Source of the DNA: Duncaniella sp.
Lineage (GTDB): Bacteria > Bacteroidota > Bacteroidia > Bacteroidales > Muribaculaceae
Assembly (NCBI GenBank): GCA_022511285.1
Contig: JAFLRW010000003.1
Coordinates: 1-33,833, forward strand
DNA length: 33,833 nt
Direction: 5' to 3'
A program made the position numbers and the translations under genes. This document shows positions 24,799 to 33,833 of this stretch, in pieces. Numbering within the stretch: position 1 is the stretch's first letter; each line of letters starts with the position of its first letter. The notes under the pieces were generated by a model. It did not search any database and was not told where the DNA came from. It saw only the letters and a list, made by a program, of their open reading frames with translations.

Positions 24799-25349
24799 AT
24801 ATAGATGAGCTGAAAGCACAATGGCGGTCAATTGATGTCAACCCCGACACTGCAGGAGCCCGTGAGGTGGAGCAGCGCGTGGCACGCAGACGCGTGCAAT
24901 CGCTCGGAGGAAAATATTATTCGTTGTGTATGCGAATGGTGGCTGTGTCATGCCTCGGTATTTTGGCCGTCAGTTCATTAGCCAAGTCGGCGCCACTTTT
25001 GGCTGGTCTCTCCATCGCTTTTTTTGTTCTGATGGGGGGCTTGCAGCTTTGGCAAGCGTTCTATGTCAAGGAATTGGACTTTGGCTCTCTTTCAGTCCGC
25101 GAAGCGATAATGAAGGTGTGCCGCCTTGAAAGGATGAGATATGCCAAACGTGCCGTCGGGATGATTCTCGCAGTTCCGCTATTGGTTTATATGCTTGCCA
25201 CGTTTGCCAATCTCTTTGGCCGATATATGCTCTTTGGTGGGCTTGCCGGTCTGATTGTGGGGATTTTCTGTGCGTTGATTGTCAATCATAATGCAAATAG
25301 TATACTCCGCCGGATGAAGGAACAGCTCGGAGAAGAGGCTGATATCTGA
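24795..25349 (+). CDS. Membrane protein, probable anti-sigma or sensor partner of the ECF factor
   Basis: This 184-residue protein has a cytoplasmic N-terminal helical region of about 45 residues (MNIDELKAQWRSIDV) and four hydrophobic helices, roughly at 47-65, 68-87, 121-140 and 145-165. It overlaps the sigma gene by 4 nt (ATGA). I see no zinc-binding HxxxCxxC anti-sigma motif. The anti-sigma call rests on position, coupling and membrane topology only. No periplasmic sensor domain is evident. Confidence 0.65.
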   Translation: MNIDELKAQWRSIDVNPDTAGAREVEQRVARRRVQSLGGKYYSLCMRMVAVSCLGILAVSSLAKSAPLLAGLSIAFFVLMGGLQLWQAFYVKELDFGSLSVREAIMKVCRLERMRYAKRAVGMILAVPLLVYMLATFANLFGRYMLFGGLAGLIVGIFCALIVNHNANSILRRMKEQLGEEADI

Positions 25350-25576
25350 GCCTCTCAATCAATGCGGCTCACAATGGCCTAAGATAAGGGATTTTTATGT
25401 TTTTTAGCATTTTGTTTGTTAATTTGCAAAATAGTGCTTAAATTAGCCGTCGGAAACGCTTGGCCGTATTCCCACTGTTGTATTTTTTACCGATCTCCTT
25501 CAGTTCTGAAGTCATCGTTTAGAAGGCGCAGAACGGAAGCAATTTTATTACATTATCACCCCCCCAACGAACTGTT

Positions 25577-27409
25577 ATGGAACAGCGCGATCCGTCTATC
25601 GAACCCACTGAGGTAAATGAGACCTTGAATCTTGAAGTTGCCGCCTCAGAGACAACTGAAACAACACCCGCCGAACCGACCCAGGGCAAAGAGACTTCCC
25701 AGCAGGCCTTGACAAAAGAGGAATTGACTGCCGCTCTCGCCGAAATTTCTTCCCGCGATGCTGCGGAGATTTCCAATGATGAGGTGGGCCGACTGAAACA
25801 GCAGTTCTATGCTCTGCGCAATGAGGAGCATCGACTTGAGCGCGAAGCTTTTATTGCCGAAGGTGGTGACGTTGAAGCCTTTGTTCCTGCCACAGACCAA
25901 GCTGAAGAGGCTTTCAAGGGCCTTATGACTATCATAAAGGATAAAAAGGCTGCCTACCGTGCAGCTATCGAGGCCCAGGAACAGGCTAACTATGATCGCA
26001 AGAAGGCTATTATTGACCAACTCAACGAACTGAGTGCCGACACCGATAATGTGAATCGTGTATTCTCCACCGTGCGCGAGCTGCAGACTCAGTTTAAGGA
26101 GATTGGCGATGTGCCGCAAACTGTGGCAAGCGATTTATGGCGTGCTTACCAGGAGGCGGTTGAGAAGTTTTATGACCAACTCAAAATCAATAAGGAGCTG
26201 CGTGACTATGACTTCAAAAAGAATCTTGCCGAGAAGGAGACTCTGATTGCCGAGGCTGAAAAGCTGCGCGCGGAAGAGGATATTATAATGGCTTTTAAAC
26301 GCCTTCAGGAACTTCAGAACCAGTGGCGTGGGATAGGGCCGGTCCCGAAAGATGTCCGCGATGAGATATGGGGTAAGTTCAAAGAAATTTCTACCGAAGT
26401 CCACAAGCGATATCAGGATTTCTTCGTTGAACGTAAGGCCCGCGAGCAGGAGAACGAATTAGCTAAGACAGCATTGTGTGAGCGTATTGAGGCTGTTGAC
26501 TTCTCCGGTCTTCAGACTTATGCTGCCTGGGATGCTGCCACTCGCGAATTTATTACAGCCCAGGAGGAGTGGAAGACCCTCGGTCATGCCTCGCGCAAGA
26601 TGAATAATGCACTCTTCAGCCGTTTCCGTGAGGCTTGTGACAAGTTTTTTACCGCCAAGACTGATTTCTTCAAACGGATGAAGGAGGAGCTATCGGTGAA
26701 TCTTGAAAAGAAGATTGCTCTTTGCGAGCGTGCTGAGGCATTGAAGGAGAGTTCTGATTGGCGCGCCACTGCCGATGAGCTTACTGCTCTCCAGAAGGAG
26801 TGGAAGACAATCGGTGCCGTGCCCAAAAAGCATTCTGACCAGGTGTGGCGCAGATTCCTTGATGCTTGCGATTATTTCTTTGACCGTAAGAAGAAAAACA
26901 GCTCCGGCACTCGTCGCACCGAACGTGCCAACCTTGAGCAGAAACAGGAAATAATTCAAAAACTCAAGAGCCTTGCCGAGGCCCCCGCGGAGAATCGCGA
27001 GGATACTATCAAGGCCGTGAAAGATCTTCAGGCTGAATGGCAGAGTGTGGGCCACGTGCCTTTCAATGAGAAGGATAAGGTCTATGCCGAGTATCGCGCC
27101 GTGGTAGATTCACTCTACGAGGCCCTTAAAATGGAGCGCAGAGGCTCTCGTATGGAGGCGTTTGAGAATTCTATTTCCGAGATGCAGGGAGACTCACAGC
27201 GCTTGTATCGCGAGCGCGAACGTCTTCTCCGTTCTTACGAGCAGCGCAAGGGCGAGTTGCAGACCTACGAGAATAATATGGGATTCCTCAATGCACGCTC
27301 GAAAAATGCCGATTCGATGCTTCGCGACATGCAACGTCGGGTGCAGCGTCTGCGTGATGATCTCGCTGATCTCGAACTGAAAATTAAGGCTATAGATAGC
27401 CGTCTGTAA
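25577..27409 (+). CDS. DUF349 repeat protein
   Basis: This 610-residue protein is soluble, highly charged and mostly helical. It has an acidic Thr/Glu-rich N terminus and at least five DUF349 repeats, each with a Trp-centred unit: LQNQWRGIGPVPKD, EEWKTLGHASRK, QKEWKTIGAVPKK, QAEWQSVGHVP and an earlier QTQFKEIGDVPQ. The C-terminal 90 residues form a coiled coil (RLYRERERLLRSYEQRKGEL). DUF349 proteins are common in Bacteroidetes and, to my knowledge, without an assigned biochemical role there. Upstream is a 227-nt AT-rich gap with only a weak promoter-like TTTGTTTGTTAATTTG at about 25406-25425. The gene stands alone. Confidence 0.88.
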   Translation: MEQRDPSIEPTEVNETLNLEVAASETTETTPAEPTQGKETSQQALTKEELTAALAEISSRDAAEISNDEVGRLKQQFYALRNEEHRLEREAFIAEGGDVEAFVPATDQAEEAFKGLMTIIKDKKAAYRAAIEAQEQANYDRKKAIIDQLNELSADTDNVNRVFSTVRELQTQFKEIGDVPQTVASDLWRAYQEAVEKFYDQLKINKELRDYDFKKNLAEKETLIAEAEKLRAEEDIIMAFKRLQELQNQWRGIGPVPKDVRDEIWGKFKEISTEVHKRYQDFFVERKAREQENELAKTALCERIEAVDFSGLQTYAAWDAATREFITAQEEWKTLGHASRKMNNALFSRFREACDKFFTAKTDFFKRMKEELSVNLEKKIALCERAEALKESSDWRATADELTALQKEWKTIGAVPKKHSDQVWRRFLDACDYFFDRKKKNSSGTRRTERANLEQKQEIIQKLKSLAEAPAENREDTIKAVKDLQAEWQSVGHVPFNEKDKVYAEYRAVVDSLYEALKMERRGSRMEAFENSISEMQGDSQRLYRERERLLRSYEQRKGELQTYENNMGFLNARSKNADSMLRDMQRRVQRLRDDLADLELKIKAIDSRL

Positions 27410-27427
27410 TCTTTTCGTGACATCCGT

Positions 27428-27459
27428 CGCACCTCGGAGCGTAAGCCGCCTCGGGTGCG
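27428..27459 (+). terminator. Possible weak terminator after the DUF349 gene
   Basis: CGCACC (27428-27433) pairs with GGTGCG (27454-27459) around an imperfect GC-rich interior. A T-run (27473-27479) lies about 13 nt further on. The spacing is poor for a classic intrinsic terminator. Confidence 0.3.
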
Positions 27460-27508
27460 TTGGTTATGCGTTATTTTTTAGACACTACCTATCCTTCACG
27501 TTCTTCTA

Positions 27509-28894
27509 ATGTTTCAAAGGGGCAAATACGGACGCTTCATCCACCGAATTTACACTGCGGTCGACATCGTGGTGCTTAACCTGGTGTTTTTCGTAGTTGG
27601 ACTTTTCAATCCCGATGTTGGAGAGTTCCACTCTCGGATGGTGTGGTTGCTCCTCAACATAGCCTTCATTCCGGCAATGTTGTGGGTCAACGATGTCAAT
27701 CAGGAGCGTAACCTCCAGATGGATAGCTTGATGCGCCGTGTGCTTCTCGTCGTGGCAAGTCATCTCTTCTGTTTCATCACATTGCTCTATTTGATGGAGC
27801 TTGACAATGTCCGATGGCATGTTTTCGTGCAGCTTTATTGTGCGTTGGCGGTGGTGTTGCTTGTCTGGCGTTTGTCAGGACAGATGCTCCTCAAATATTA
27901 TCGCAGTAAAGGCGGAAATCAGAAGAAGGTGGTGATAATGGGGTGTGGTGTCACAGGTCGTCGCCTCTATGAGGAAATGGTGGCTGACATAGGTTTTGGC
28001 TACGAAGTGCAAGGTTTCTTCGACCTTTATTGTCCCCCGGATTTTCCGTATAAGCATCTGTATAAAGGGAATTTCTCTGAGTTTGAAGCTTTTGTAGAGG
28101 CAGAGGGCCCTGATGAATTGTATTATGCCGCTTCAGGTCAGGATGAGGAGCTGGTGCAGCTTGCTGTGCGAGTGTGTGACTCACATCTGATGAAATTCTA
28201 TTTTGTGCCACGTCTATCGCCATATCTTACCCGAGGTTTCAAGCAGGACCACATTGGCAGCGTCCTCGTGATGGCAGGACTCAATAATCCCTTGGAGAGT
28301 GCTGTTAACTCCACTCTCAAGAGGCTTTTTGATATTATATTTTCCCTTACATTTCTGATTCTATCCCCGGTGATATTCATTCCGGTTGCTATTGCCATCA
28401 AGCTGACATCTCCGGGCCCGGTTTTTTTCAAGCAGAAACGCACCGGATATAAGGGCAATGAATTTTGGTGCTACAAGTTTCGCACAATGCGTGTCAACGA
28501 TGATGCCGATATTGTCCAGGCAAGCAAGAATGATCCTCGAAAAACTCCTATAGGCGATTTCCTGCGCAAAACAAGTATCGACGAGTTGCCTCAGTTTTTC
28601 AATGTATTGCGTGGCGATATGTCAGTGGTGGGTCCTCGCCCGCATATGTTAAAACATACTGAGGACTATTCGCGACTAATCAGCGACTACATGGTGCGTC
28701 ATTTCATCAAGCCTGGCATCACAGGCTGGGCACAGGTCAGAGGATATCGAGGACAGACCGAGGAGCTTTGGCAGATGCAGAAGCGTGTGGAACACGATAT
28801 CTGGTATATTGAACACTGGAGTTTCCTTCTTGATATTAAGATTATTATCCGAACCATTATAAATGCGTTCTCCTCTGAGGAAAATGCCTATTGA
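27509..28894 (+). CDS. Undecaprenyl-phosphate sugar-phosphate transferase (WcaJ-type)
   Basis: This 461-residue membrane enzyme belongs to the polyisoprenyl-phosphate hexose-1-phosphate transferases. The N-terminal half has four membrane helices and a CoA-binding-like Rossmann segment (KVVIMGCGVTGRRLYEEM). A fifth helix near 272-297 (LFDIIFSLTFLILSPVIFIPV) precedes the catalytic domain, with PGPVFFKQKRTGYKGNEFWCYKFRTM, the conserved RKTSIDELPQFFNVLRGDMSVVGPRP and GITGWAQVRGYRG. It attaches the first sugar phosphate to the lipid carrier for capsule or exopolysaccharide synthesis. No other glycan genes are adjacent. The next gene, recQ, begins at or within a few bases of its stop. Confidence 0.93.
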   Translation: MFQRGKYGRFIHRIYTAVDIVVLNLVFFVVGLFNPDVGEFHSRMVWLLLNIAFIPAMLWVNDVNQERNLQMDSLMRRVLLVVASHLFCFITLLYLMELDNVRWHVFVQLYCALAVVLLVWRLSGQMLLKYYRSKGGNQKKVVIMGCGVTGRRLYEEMVADIGFGYEVQGFFDLYCPPDFPYKHLYKGNFSEFEAFVEAEGPDELYYAASGQDEELVQLAVRVCDSHLMKFYFVPRLSPYLTRGFKQDHIGSVLVMAGLNNPLESAVNSTLKRLFDIIFSLTFLILSPVIFIPVAIAIKLTSPGPVFFKQKRTGYKGNEFWCYKFRTMRVNDDADIVQASKNDPRKTPIGDFLRKTSIDELPQFFNVLRGDMSVVGPRPHMLKHTEDYSRLISDYMVRHFIKPGITGWAQVRGYRGQTEELWQMQKRVEHDIWYIEHWSFLLDIKIIIRTIINAFSSEENAY

Positions 28895-28899
28895 GCAAT

Positions 28900-31031
28900 A
28901 TGCTTGATTTAAAGGAAAAGGCCACGGCTCTTTTGAGCAGATTTTATGGCTTCAGTTCGTTTCGTCCCTTGCAGTTTGAGATTATCTCTGCAGCACTTTC
29001 CGGTCGCGACTCAGTGGTGCTGATGCCCACCGGTGGCGGTAAGTCTGTCTGCTATCAGATTCCGGCACTTATCGCCGACTTCGGAGTGGTGATAGTGGTG
29101 TCCCCTCTGATAGCTTTGATGAAAGACCAAGTGGATTCCCTTATTTCCAATGGCATCCCGGCGGCAGCGGTCAACTCTCAACAGCGAGAGGAGGACAACA
29201 AGCAGATTCTTATGCAGCTTGCCACAGGCCGCATCAAATTACTCTATATATCGCCGGAGCGACTGCTCGCTGAGATTGACCAATGGTCCCGTGAGCTTCC
29301 AATCACTCTTTTTGCCATTGACGAGGCTCACTGCATCTCTCAGTGGGGCCACGATTTCCGACCGGGCTACACTCAACTCTCAAAAATCAAAGAGATTTTT
29401 CCGCACGTGCCGGTGATGGCGCTTACCGCTACAGCCGATAAGTTGACGCGTGAGGATATAGCCCTGCAGCTGCGACTCAAGGACCCTCAACTCTTTGTCG
29501 GCTCGTTTGATCGCCCTAATATTTCGCTCAAGGTGATGGTTGATGCCGGGAAAACTCAGCGCATAAATCACATCTGCGCTATGATTGACCGTCATCGCTC
29601 TGACTCAGGTATAGTCTATTGCATATCTCGAAAAGGCGCTGAGGATATGGACCGGCAACTGCGGGCGCGCGGCTATCGCTCGGCGGTCTATCACGCCGGC
29701 CTTTCCGTGAGTGCCCGCACCTCTGCCCAAGATATGTTTATAAACGGCGATTTGCAGGTAATATGCGCCACTGTGGCGTTTGGAATGGGCATTGACAAAA
29801 GTAATATCCGTTGGGTGGTCCACAACAATATGCCGCGTAATATCGAGAGCTATTACCAAGAGATAGGCCGAGCCGGCCGGGATGGCGCGCCGGCTGAGAC
29901 TCTGATGTTTTATTCTTACGGTGACATAGCCACACTTCAGAGCTTTGTTGACGATAGCGGACAGAAAGTGATTAACGGAGAGAAGCTTTCCCGAAGGAGT
30001 ATGCCGAGGCTTCGCTCTGTCGACGTCGCATTCTTCTGAGCTATTTCAATGAGAGTATGGACCATGATTGTGGCAACTGTGATGTGTGCCTCAATCCTCC
30101 AAGTCGCTTTGATGGGACCATTGTCGTGCAGAAGGCTTTGAGCGCAGTGGTGCGTGTGAATGAAACTGCCGGTATCACAATGATTATCGACATCCTGCGC
30201 GGGGCCGCACGCCAAGAGCTGATGCTGCGCGGATATGATAAGATTAAGACCTATGGGTGTGGCAGAGATTTGAGTTTTGCAGAGTGGAATGCTTATATCA
30301 CTCAGATGATTCAACTCGGGCTCTTGGATATCGCATACAATGAGGGGAATCATCTGAAAATCACCTCCTATGGGCGAAATGTGCTGATGCATCGGCTTCC
30401 GGTGGAATTGGCTGTATTTGTGCCGTTTGACCGACGGACTGTTTCGCGTAGAGCTAAAGCATCCGCTGAAAAACAGGTCCTCAATCCGGCTGAGGTGCTG
30501 ATGGATAAGCTTAAGGAGGTGCGCCTTAAACTTGCACGGGAGGAGAAGGTGCCCCCATACCTTATTCTCACAGACAAAACGCTTCTTGAACTCGTGAGGC
30601 TTCAGCCTGTCACGATGGATGATTTCTCGACGGTCGAGGGCATAGGTGAGCGTAAGACTGTTCGCTATTGGCGACCCTTTGTCACTGCTATTCGAAAATC
30701 CAAAGGGTTGAAGGCTTCTGTCGGGTCAGGATTGTCGTCTGACGAGACTTTGCTGCTGCTCAAGGCCGGTTATAATATAGATGAAATAGCCGCTGAGAAA
30801 AATATTAAGCCGGTCACTGTGTATGGCCACATTGTGCAGCTTATCAACGAGGATAAGCTCTCAGACTTCTCATCAATAATCACACGCGAGCAGTATCTGC
30901 GAGTGATGCAGGTGGCTAAGGAGCACCCATCGGATGTTTACGATATCCTCACTCCTGAGATGCCGCGAGGGTTGCCGCGTGTGGCGTTGGCCATTAGCGA
31001 CTATCTACTTCGACATAAAGCTAACTCATAA
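28900..31031 (+). pseudogene. recQ: ATP-dependent DNA helicase RecQ, disrupted by a frameshift
   Basis: Two frames form one RecQ. The first holds the helicase core: Walker A MPTGGGKS, DEAH box FAIDEAHCISQWGHDFRP, and motif VI YYQEIGRAGRDG. After GQKVINGEKL it goes out of frame and stops at 30037-30039. The other frame, readable from about 29994 as EYAEAS then CRRRILLSYFNES, gives the zinc site with CGNCDVC, winged helix, an HRDC domain (PYLILTDKTLLELVR) and a C-terminal helix-turn-helix to 31031. The span is one base short of a multiple of three. The gap between EKL and YAEAS is also shorter than in the homologues I recall, so a deletion of 1 or, more likely, 4 bases near 29985-29997 is suggested. 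A start as TTG at 28891 is possible. The truncated helicase would lack the zinc and DNA-binding parts. Confidence 0.82.
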
Positions 31032-31070
31032 GATGTTGTTTTCAAGGAAAATCCGCTGTCCCTTCATGGG

Positions 31071-31119
31071 GGAATAAAAAAACTTGCGAGCCTTCAGACT
31101 CGCAAGCTTTTTTTATTCC
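31071..31119. terminator. Bidirectional terminator between recQ and tRNA-Pro
   Basis: GGAATAAAAAAACTTGCGAG (31071-31090) pairs with 31099-31119, with one bulged C and an 8-nt loop (CCTTCAGA). The GC-rich inner stem CTTGCGAG/CTCGCAAG is flanked by A7 on one side and T7 on the other, so it can end both the recQ transcript and the tRNA transcript. Confidence 0.88.
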
Positions 31120-31124
31120 TTTTG

Positions 31125-31198
31125 TCGGGGTGACTAGACTCGAACTAGCGACCTCACGCCCCCCAGACGCGTACTCTAACCAACTGAGCTACACCCCG
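31125..31198 (-). tRNA. tRNA-Pro (anticodon GGG)
   Basis: The minus strand folds as a complete cloverleaf: acceptor CGGGGTG/CACCCCG with discriminator A, D stem GCTC/GAGT, anticodon loop CTGGGGG giving GGG, and T arm GCTAG-TTCGAGT-CTAGT. The anticodon stem CGCGT/GCGTG includes two G-U pairs. The CCA end is not encoded in full (ACA follows). No variable-arm extension is seen. Confidence 0.93.
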
Positions 31199-31339
31199 AT
31201 TAGGATTTTTGGAGGATACAATAGAGATGTCTTTTTCTCTTTTGCGGTGCAAAGTTATGTACTTTTTTTATTATCTCCTAAGAATTCTGGCGTCATTAAC
31301 ATAAATTTAACAAATAGCTACAGGTGGAGTAGGTGATTG

Positions 31340-32464
31340 TTAATTTTTATTTAATTTTTTGCGTGCTTTTCTCCTTTCTTCTTGGATGATTCCCGGACGA
31401 ATGATGTATTCGTCGTAGTATGCCAAGAGCAGTGTGGTGAGTGGAATGGCGATAATCAATCCGACAAATCCGAGCAGTGTGCCCCATATAGAGAGGGATA
31501 GAAAGATGATGGCGGGATTCATACTCATTGCCTTGCCGATGATGCGTGGCGTGAGGATGAGGTCCTGGATGGCCTGCACTACAACGTAGACTATGATGGT
31601 CTGTCCGAATATCACCCAGAAACCTGTCTCGCTTCCGACGGAGCTGATTAGGCAGATGAGCGTCACAGGTATCAGGGATATTATCTGGAGGTAGGGCACC
31701 ATATTGAGCAAACCGATGAACATTCCCATCACAATAGCTAACGGCAGACCTATGATTAAAAAGCCGATGGAGAACAGCACTCCTACGATAAATGCTATCA
31801 GGGCTTGCCCGCGGAAGTAGCAGTTCATTGATTGTTTCACATCGTTCCCGATTTTGAAGACTATGCGCCGATATTTGGGCATTACCATGCGGCGGCAGTT
31901 GGATAATATTCGTTCATAATCTATCATTATGAAAATCACATATAACACCACCACACTCCAGCTCAATACGCTCAGCACAATCGAGATGCTTCCGGAAATG
32001 ACTGACCACGAAGCTGTCAGCGTCTCTTCGGCCATGCGTGTCCACTGTTCGCGAGTGAGCATTGAGGCGATATAATCAAAGTCTAAATTCCGTTGCACAA
32101 AGTCGATTACCGGTTGGGGGATATAATTGACCGTGTGGTGAACATCGGAGTAGTTCTTGAACATTGAGGCTGTCTGTGTGGCCTCGTTTATTATCATCGG
32201 CACTACTATATAACACACTGCGCTTATGAAAAACAGAAGTTCAAAAAGAGTGACAAACACGGCAATCACTCTCCCTTTGAGTTTGAGCAGGCTGCGGTTG
32301 AATTGCACAAAAGGCTCAAAAATATAGGCTATCAGACATCCCACCAAAAAAGGGAGCAACACACCGCGGAGGATATTGACAAGCCAGATTGCGCCGACAA
32401 TAATTGCGCAGTTTATTAGCAGCCGTACAGTGCTGTCTAAGTCGAAACGTTGACGAACAAGCAT
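31340..32464 (-). CDS. AI-2E family membrane transporter
   Basis: This 374-residue membrane protein has about seven or eight hydrophobic helices and the AI-2E/PerM/TqsA family pattern: two N-terminal helices (RLLINCAIIVGAIWLVNIL, VLLPFLVGCLIAYIFEPFVQ), a soluble middle, and the conserved C-terminal run GLLNMVPYLQIISLIPVTLI with LILTPRIIGKAMSMNPAIIFLSLSIWG. Family members export autoinducer-2 or act as Na+(Li+)/H+ antiporters, so the substrate is uncertain. A -7 element (TAAATTTG, complement of 32486-32493) lies 22 nt upstream of the ATG. Confidence 0.9.
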   Translation of the reverse strand: MLVRQRFDLDSTVRLLINCAIIVGAIWLVNILRGVLLPFLVGCLIAYIFEPFVQFNRSLLKLKGRVIAVFVTLFELLFFISAVCYIVVPMIINEATQTASMFKNYSDVHHTVNYIPQPVIDFVQRNLDFDYIASMLTREQWTRMAEETLTASWSVISGSISIVLSVLSWSVVVLYVIFIMIDYERILSNCRRMVMPKYRRIVFKIGNDVKQSMNCYFRGQALIAFIVGVLFSIGFLIIGLPLAIVMGMFIGLLNMVPYLQIISLIPVTLICLISSVGSETGFWVIFGQTIIVYVVVQAIQDLILTPRIIGKAMSMNPAIIFLSLSIWGTLLGFVGLIIAIPLTTLLLAYYDEYIIRPGIIQEERRKARKKLNKN

Positions 32465-32485
32465 ATTTAACAGGTAATTTTATCG

Positions 32486-32493
32486 CAAATTTA
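32486..32493 (-). promoter_or_regulatory. Putative -7 element for the AI-2E transporter gene
   Basis: The minus strand reads TAAATTTG, matching TAnnTTTG. No clear -33 TTTG accompanies it. The leader would be roughly 16 nt. Confidence 0.4.
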
Positions 32494-32526
32494 CTTCATT
32501 TATTCCTTATATAGATAATTTTTGCG

Positions 32527-32534
32527 TACTTTTG
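32527..32534 (+). promoter_or_regulatory. Putative -7 element for the MFS transporter gene
   Basis: TACTTTTG matches TAnnTTTG and lies 45 nt before the ATG at 32580. The -33 position is weak. It sits back-to-back with the element for the divergent AI-2E gene. Confidence 0.45.
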
Positions 32535-32579
32535 TGGTCATAATTTTAAGAAAATATTATTCATCATTAGAATTTAGAA

Positions 32580-33833
32580 ATGGAAAAAGTAAATGAGACG
32601 GTAGTCGCTCCCGTGCGGCAGTTGCTTTCTGACAAGGCGTGGGCACGTTGGACGGTGCTTGTGCTTGTGGCATCAATGATGCTTTTTGCATATATGTTTG
32701 TCGATGTTATGTCGCCATTGCAGTCATTGGTGCAGACTCAGCGCGGGTGGTCGCCGGATGCGTTTGGTTATTATGCCGGAGCTGAGTATATCTTAAATGT
32801 GTTTGGCTTCTTGATTCTTGCGGGTATCATACTCGACAAGATGGGAATCCGATTCACCGGTGTGCTCTCGGCTTCTCTAATGGTGGCCGGAGCTTTCATC
32901 AAGCTTTATGCTTTGAGCGATATGTTCCAGGGTTCGAGTTTAGATCTTTGGCTCGGTTCGTGGTGGACTGTGATGCCTGGTAGCGCCAAGCTTTCGGCTC
33001 TCGGCTTTATGATATTCGGCTGTGGCTGCGAGATGGCGGGTATTACGGTGAGCAAGACTTTGGCAAAATGGTTTGAAGGTAAGGAGATGGCTCTTGCTAT
33101 GGGCTTGGAAATGGCTATTGCCCGTGTGGGTGTATTTGCTATTTTCTCTATCTCGCCTCGTCTGGCTGAATGGGGTGGGGACCACACTGTGGTTATTCCT
33201 GTGGCCTTCTGCTCTGCTCTGCTTTGTATCGGTCTGCTCAGCTATATAGTCTTTACATTTATGGATTCCAAGCTTGACAAGGAGATTGGCGCTGACAAGG
33301 CTGCTCTTGCTGCGGCAGACGATGAAGAGTTTAAGCTATCCGACGTTGGCGCTATCTTCGGCAGCCGCCTGTTTTGGATTATCGCTATGCTCTGTGTGCT
33401 TTATTATTCAGCCATCTTTCCTTTCCAGCGCTATGCGGCTAATATGCTTCAGTGTAACCTCGGCATCACAGAGACTCAGGCTGCTGACATTTTCCGTTGG
33501 TTTCCCATCGGCGCTGCGTGTCTCACACCCTTCCTTGGCTGGTTCCTTGATCACAAGGGCAAAGGTGCTACAATGCTCATCATTGGTGCTATTCTGATGA
33601 TTGTGTGTCATTTGACTTTTGCTTTCGTCGTGCCTGCTACAAAGAGTGAATTGATTACTTATTCGGCCATCGTGGTGCTTGGCATTTCGTTCTCTCTTGT
33701 GCCTGCAGCCCTTTGGCCTTCTGTTCCGAAAGTGATGGATAAGCGATTCCTCGGCAGTGCATACTCTCTGATTTTCTGGGTTCAGAATATCGGTCTTGCC
33801 CTCTTCCCGATTCTTATCGGCAAGGTTCTTGTA
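32580..33833 (+). CDS. Major facilitator superfamily transporter, partial
   Basis: The frame is open from the ATG at 32580 to the window edge (418 codons, C terminus missing). After a short cytoplasmic N terminus, about ten hydrophobic helices are visible, with the MFS motif-A-like loop GIILDKMGIRFTG between helices 2 and 3 and its repeat GWFLDHKGKGATM in the second half. A charged central loop (DSKLDKEIGADKAALAAADDEE, split between two halves) separates the bundles. Substrate is not predictable. It is divergent from the AI-2E gene. Confidence 0.88.
   Translation, partial: MEKVNETVVAPVRQLLSDKAWARWTVLVLVASMMLFAYMFVDVMSPLQSLVQTQRGWSPDAFGYYAGAEYILNVFGFLILAGIILDKMGIRFTGVLSASLMVAGAFIKLYALSDMFQGSSLDLWLGSWWTVMPGSAKLSALGFMIFGCGCEMAGITVSKTLAKWFEGKEMALAMGLEMAIARVGVFAIFSISPRLAEWGGDHTVVIPVAFCSALLCIGLLSYIVFTFMDSKLDKEIGADKAALAAADDEEFKLSDVGAIFGSRLFWIIAMLCVLYYSAIFPFQRYAANMLQCNLGITETQAADIFRWFPIGAACLTPFLGWFLDHKGKGATMLIIGAILMIVCHLTFAFVVPATKSELITYSAIVVLGISFSLVPAALWPSVPKVMDKRFLGSAYSLIFWVQNIGLALFPILIGKVLV

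Noticed and set aside
29985..30057. Programmed -1 frameshift in recQ
   Set aside because: The local sequence CTTTCCCGAAGG is not a slippery heptamer in the right phase, and the spacing between conserved motifs is shorter than expected, pointing to a deletion.
31130..31336. 68-codon plus-strand frame
   Set aside because: It reads antisense through the tRNA-Pro gene and has no recognisable protein features.

Overview
The window looks like a chromosomal segment from a Bacteroidales bacterium, possibly a gut Muribaculaceae member (the family is my inference). Support comes from the gene families present (Mfa1/Mfa2-type fimbrial lipoproteins, DUF3575, DUF3868, DUF349, DUF5106) and from Bacteroidetes-type promoters (TTTG, about 20 nt, TAnnTTTG). 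No insertion sequence, CRISPR array, rRNA or phage gene was seen. No gene-free stretch exceeds about 300 bases.

Layout. 1-2674 (-): a secreted rhamnogalacturonan lyase-like enzyme with a LamG-like tail, cut by the window edge. 2782-5692 (-): asnS and an RluB-type pseudouridine synthase with a long Gly/Asn/Gln/Tyr/Arg repeat tail. 5908-6759 (+): an exported cyclophilin. 6753-17139 (-): a type V (Mfa/Fim-like) fimbrial operon, read from high to low coordinates: DUF3575 beta-barrel, DUF3868/OmpA-like protein, major fimbrillin, a FimB/Mfa2 anchor gene broken by a frameshift, two large fimbrillin-like accessory lipoproteins, and a DUF5106 thioredoxin-fold protein. 17361-21825 (+): a small exported protein, topB, tpiA, a SPOR-domain protein and folE. 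21883-24152 (-): an ABC-2 exporter (ATPase and permease). 24295-25349 (+): an ECF sigma factor and a membrane protein that may be its anti-sigma. 25577-31031 (+): a DUF349 protein, a WcaJ-type sugar-phosphate transferase and a frameshifted recQ. 31125-31198 (-): tRNA-Pro(GGG). 31340-32464 (-): an AI-2E family permease. 32580 to the edge (+): an MFS transporter.

How the parts fit. The fimbrial operon has outer-membrane assembly factors first, then the major subunit, anchor, accessory subunits and a possible thiol-redox helper. A large hairpin with two alternative folds sits right after the major subunit gene. The anchor frameshift resembles the naturally defective fimB of some Porphyromonas gingivalis strains. 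Between the ABC exporter and the ECF sigma gene lie two divergent ECF-type promoters (GAAAC, 16 nt, CGwC) whose -35 regions form a perfect 10-bp inverted repeat. This suggests the sigma factor controls both itself and the exporter. Both frameshifts (fimB/mfa2 and recQ) could be real mutations or assembly errors; the sequence alone cannot tell.
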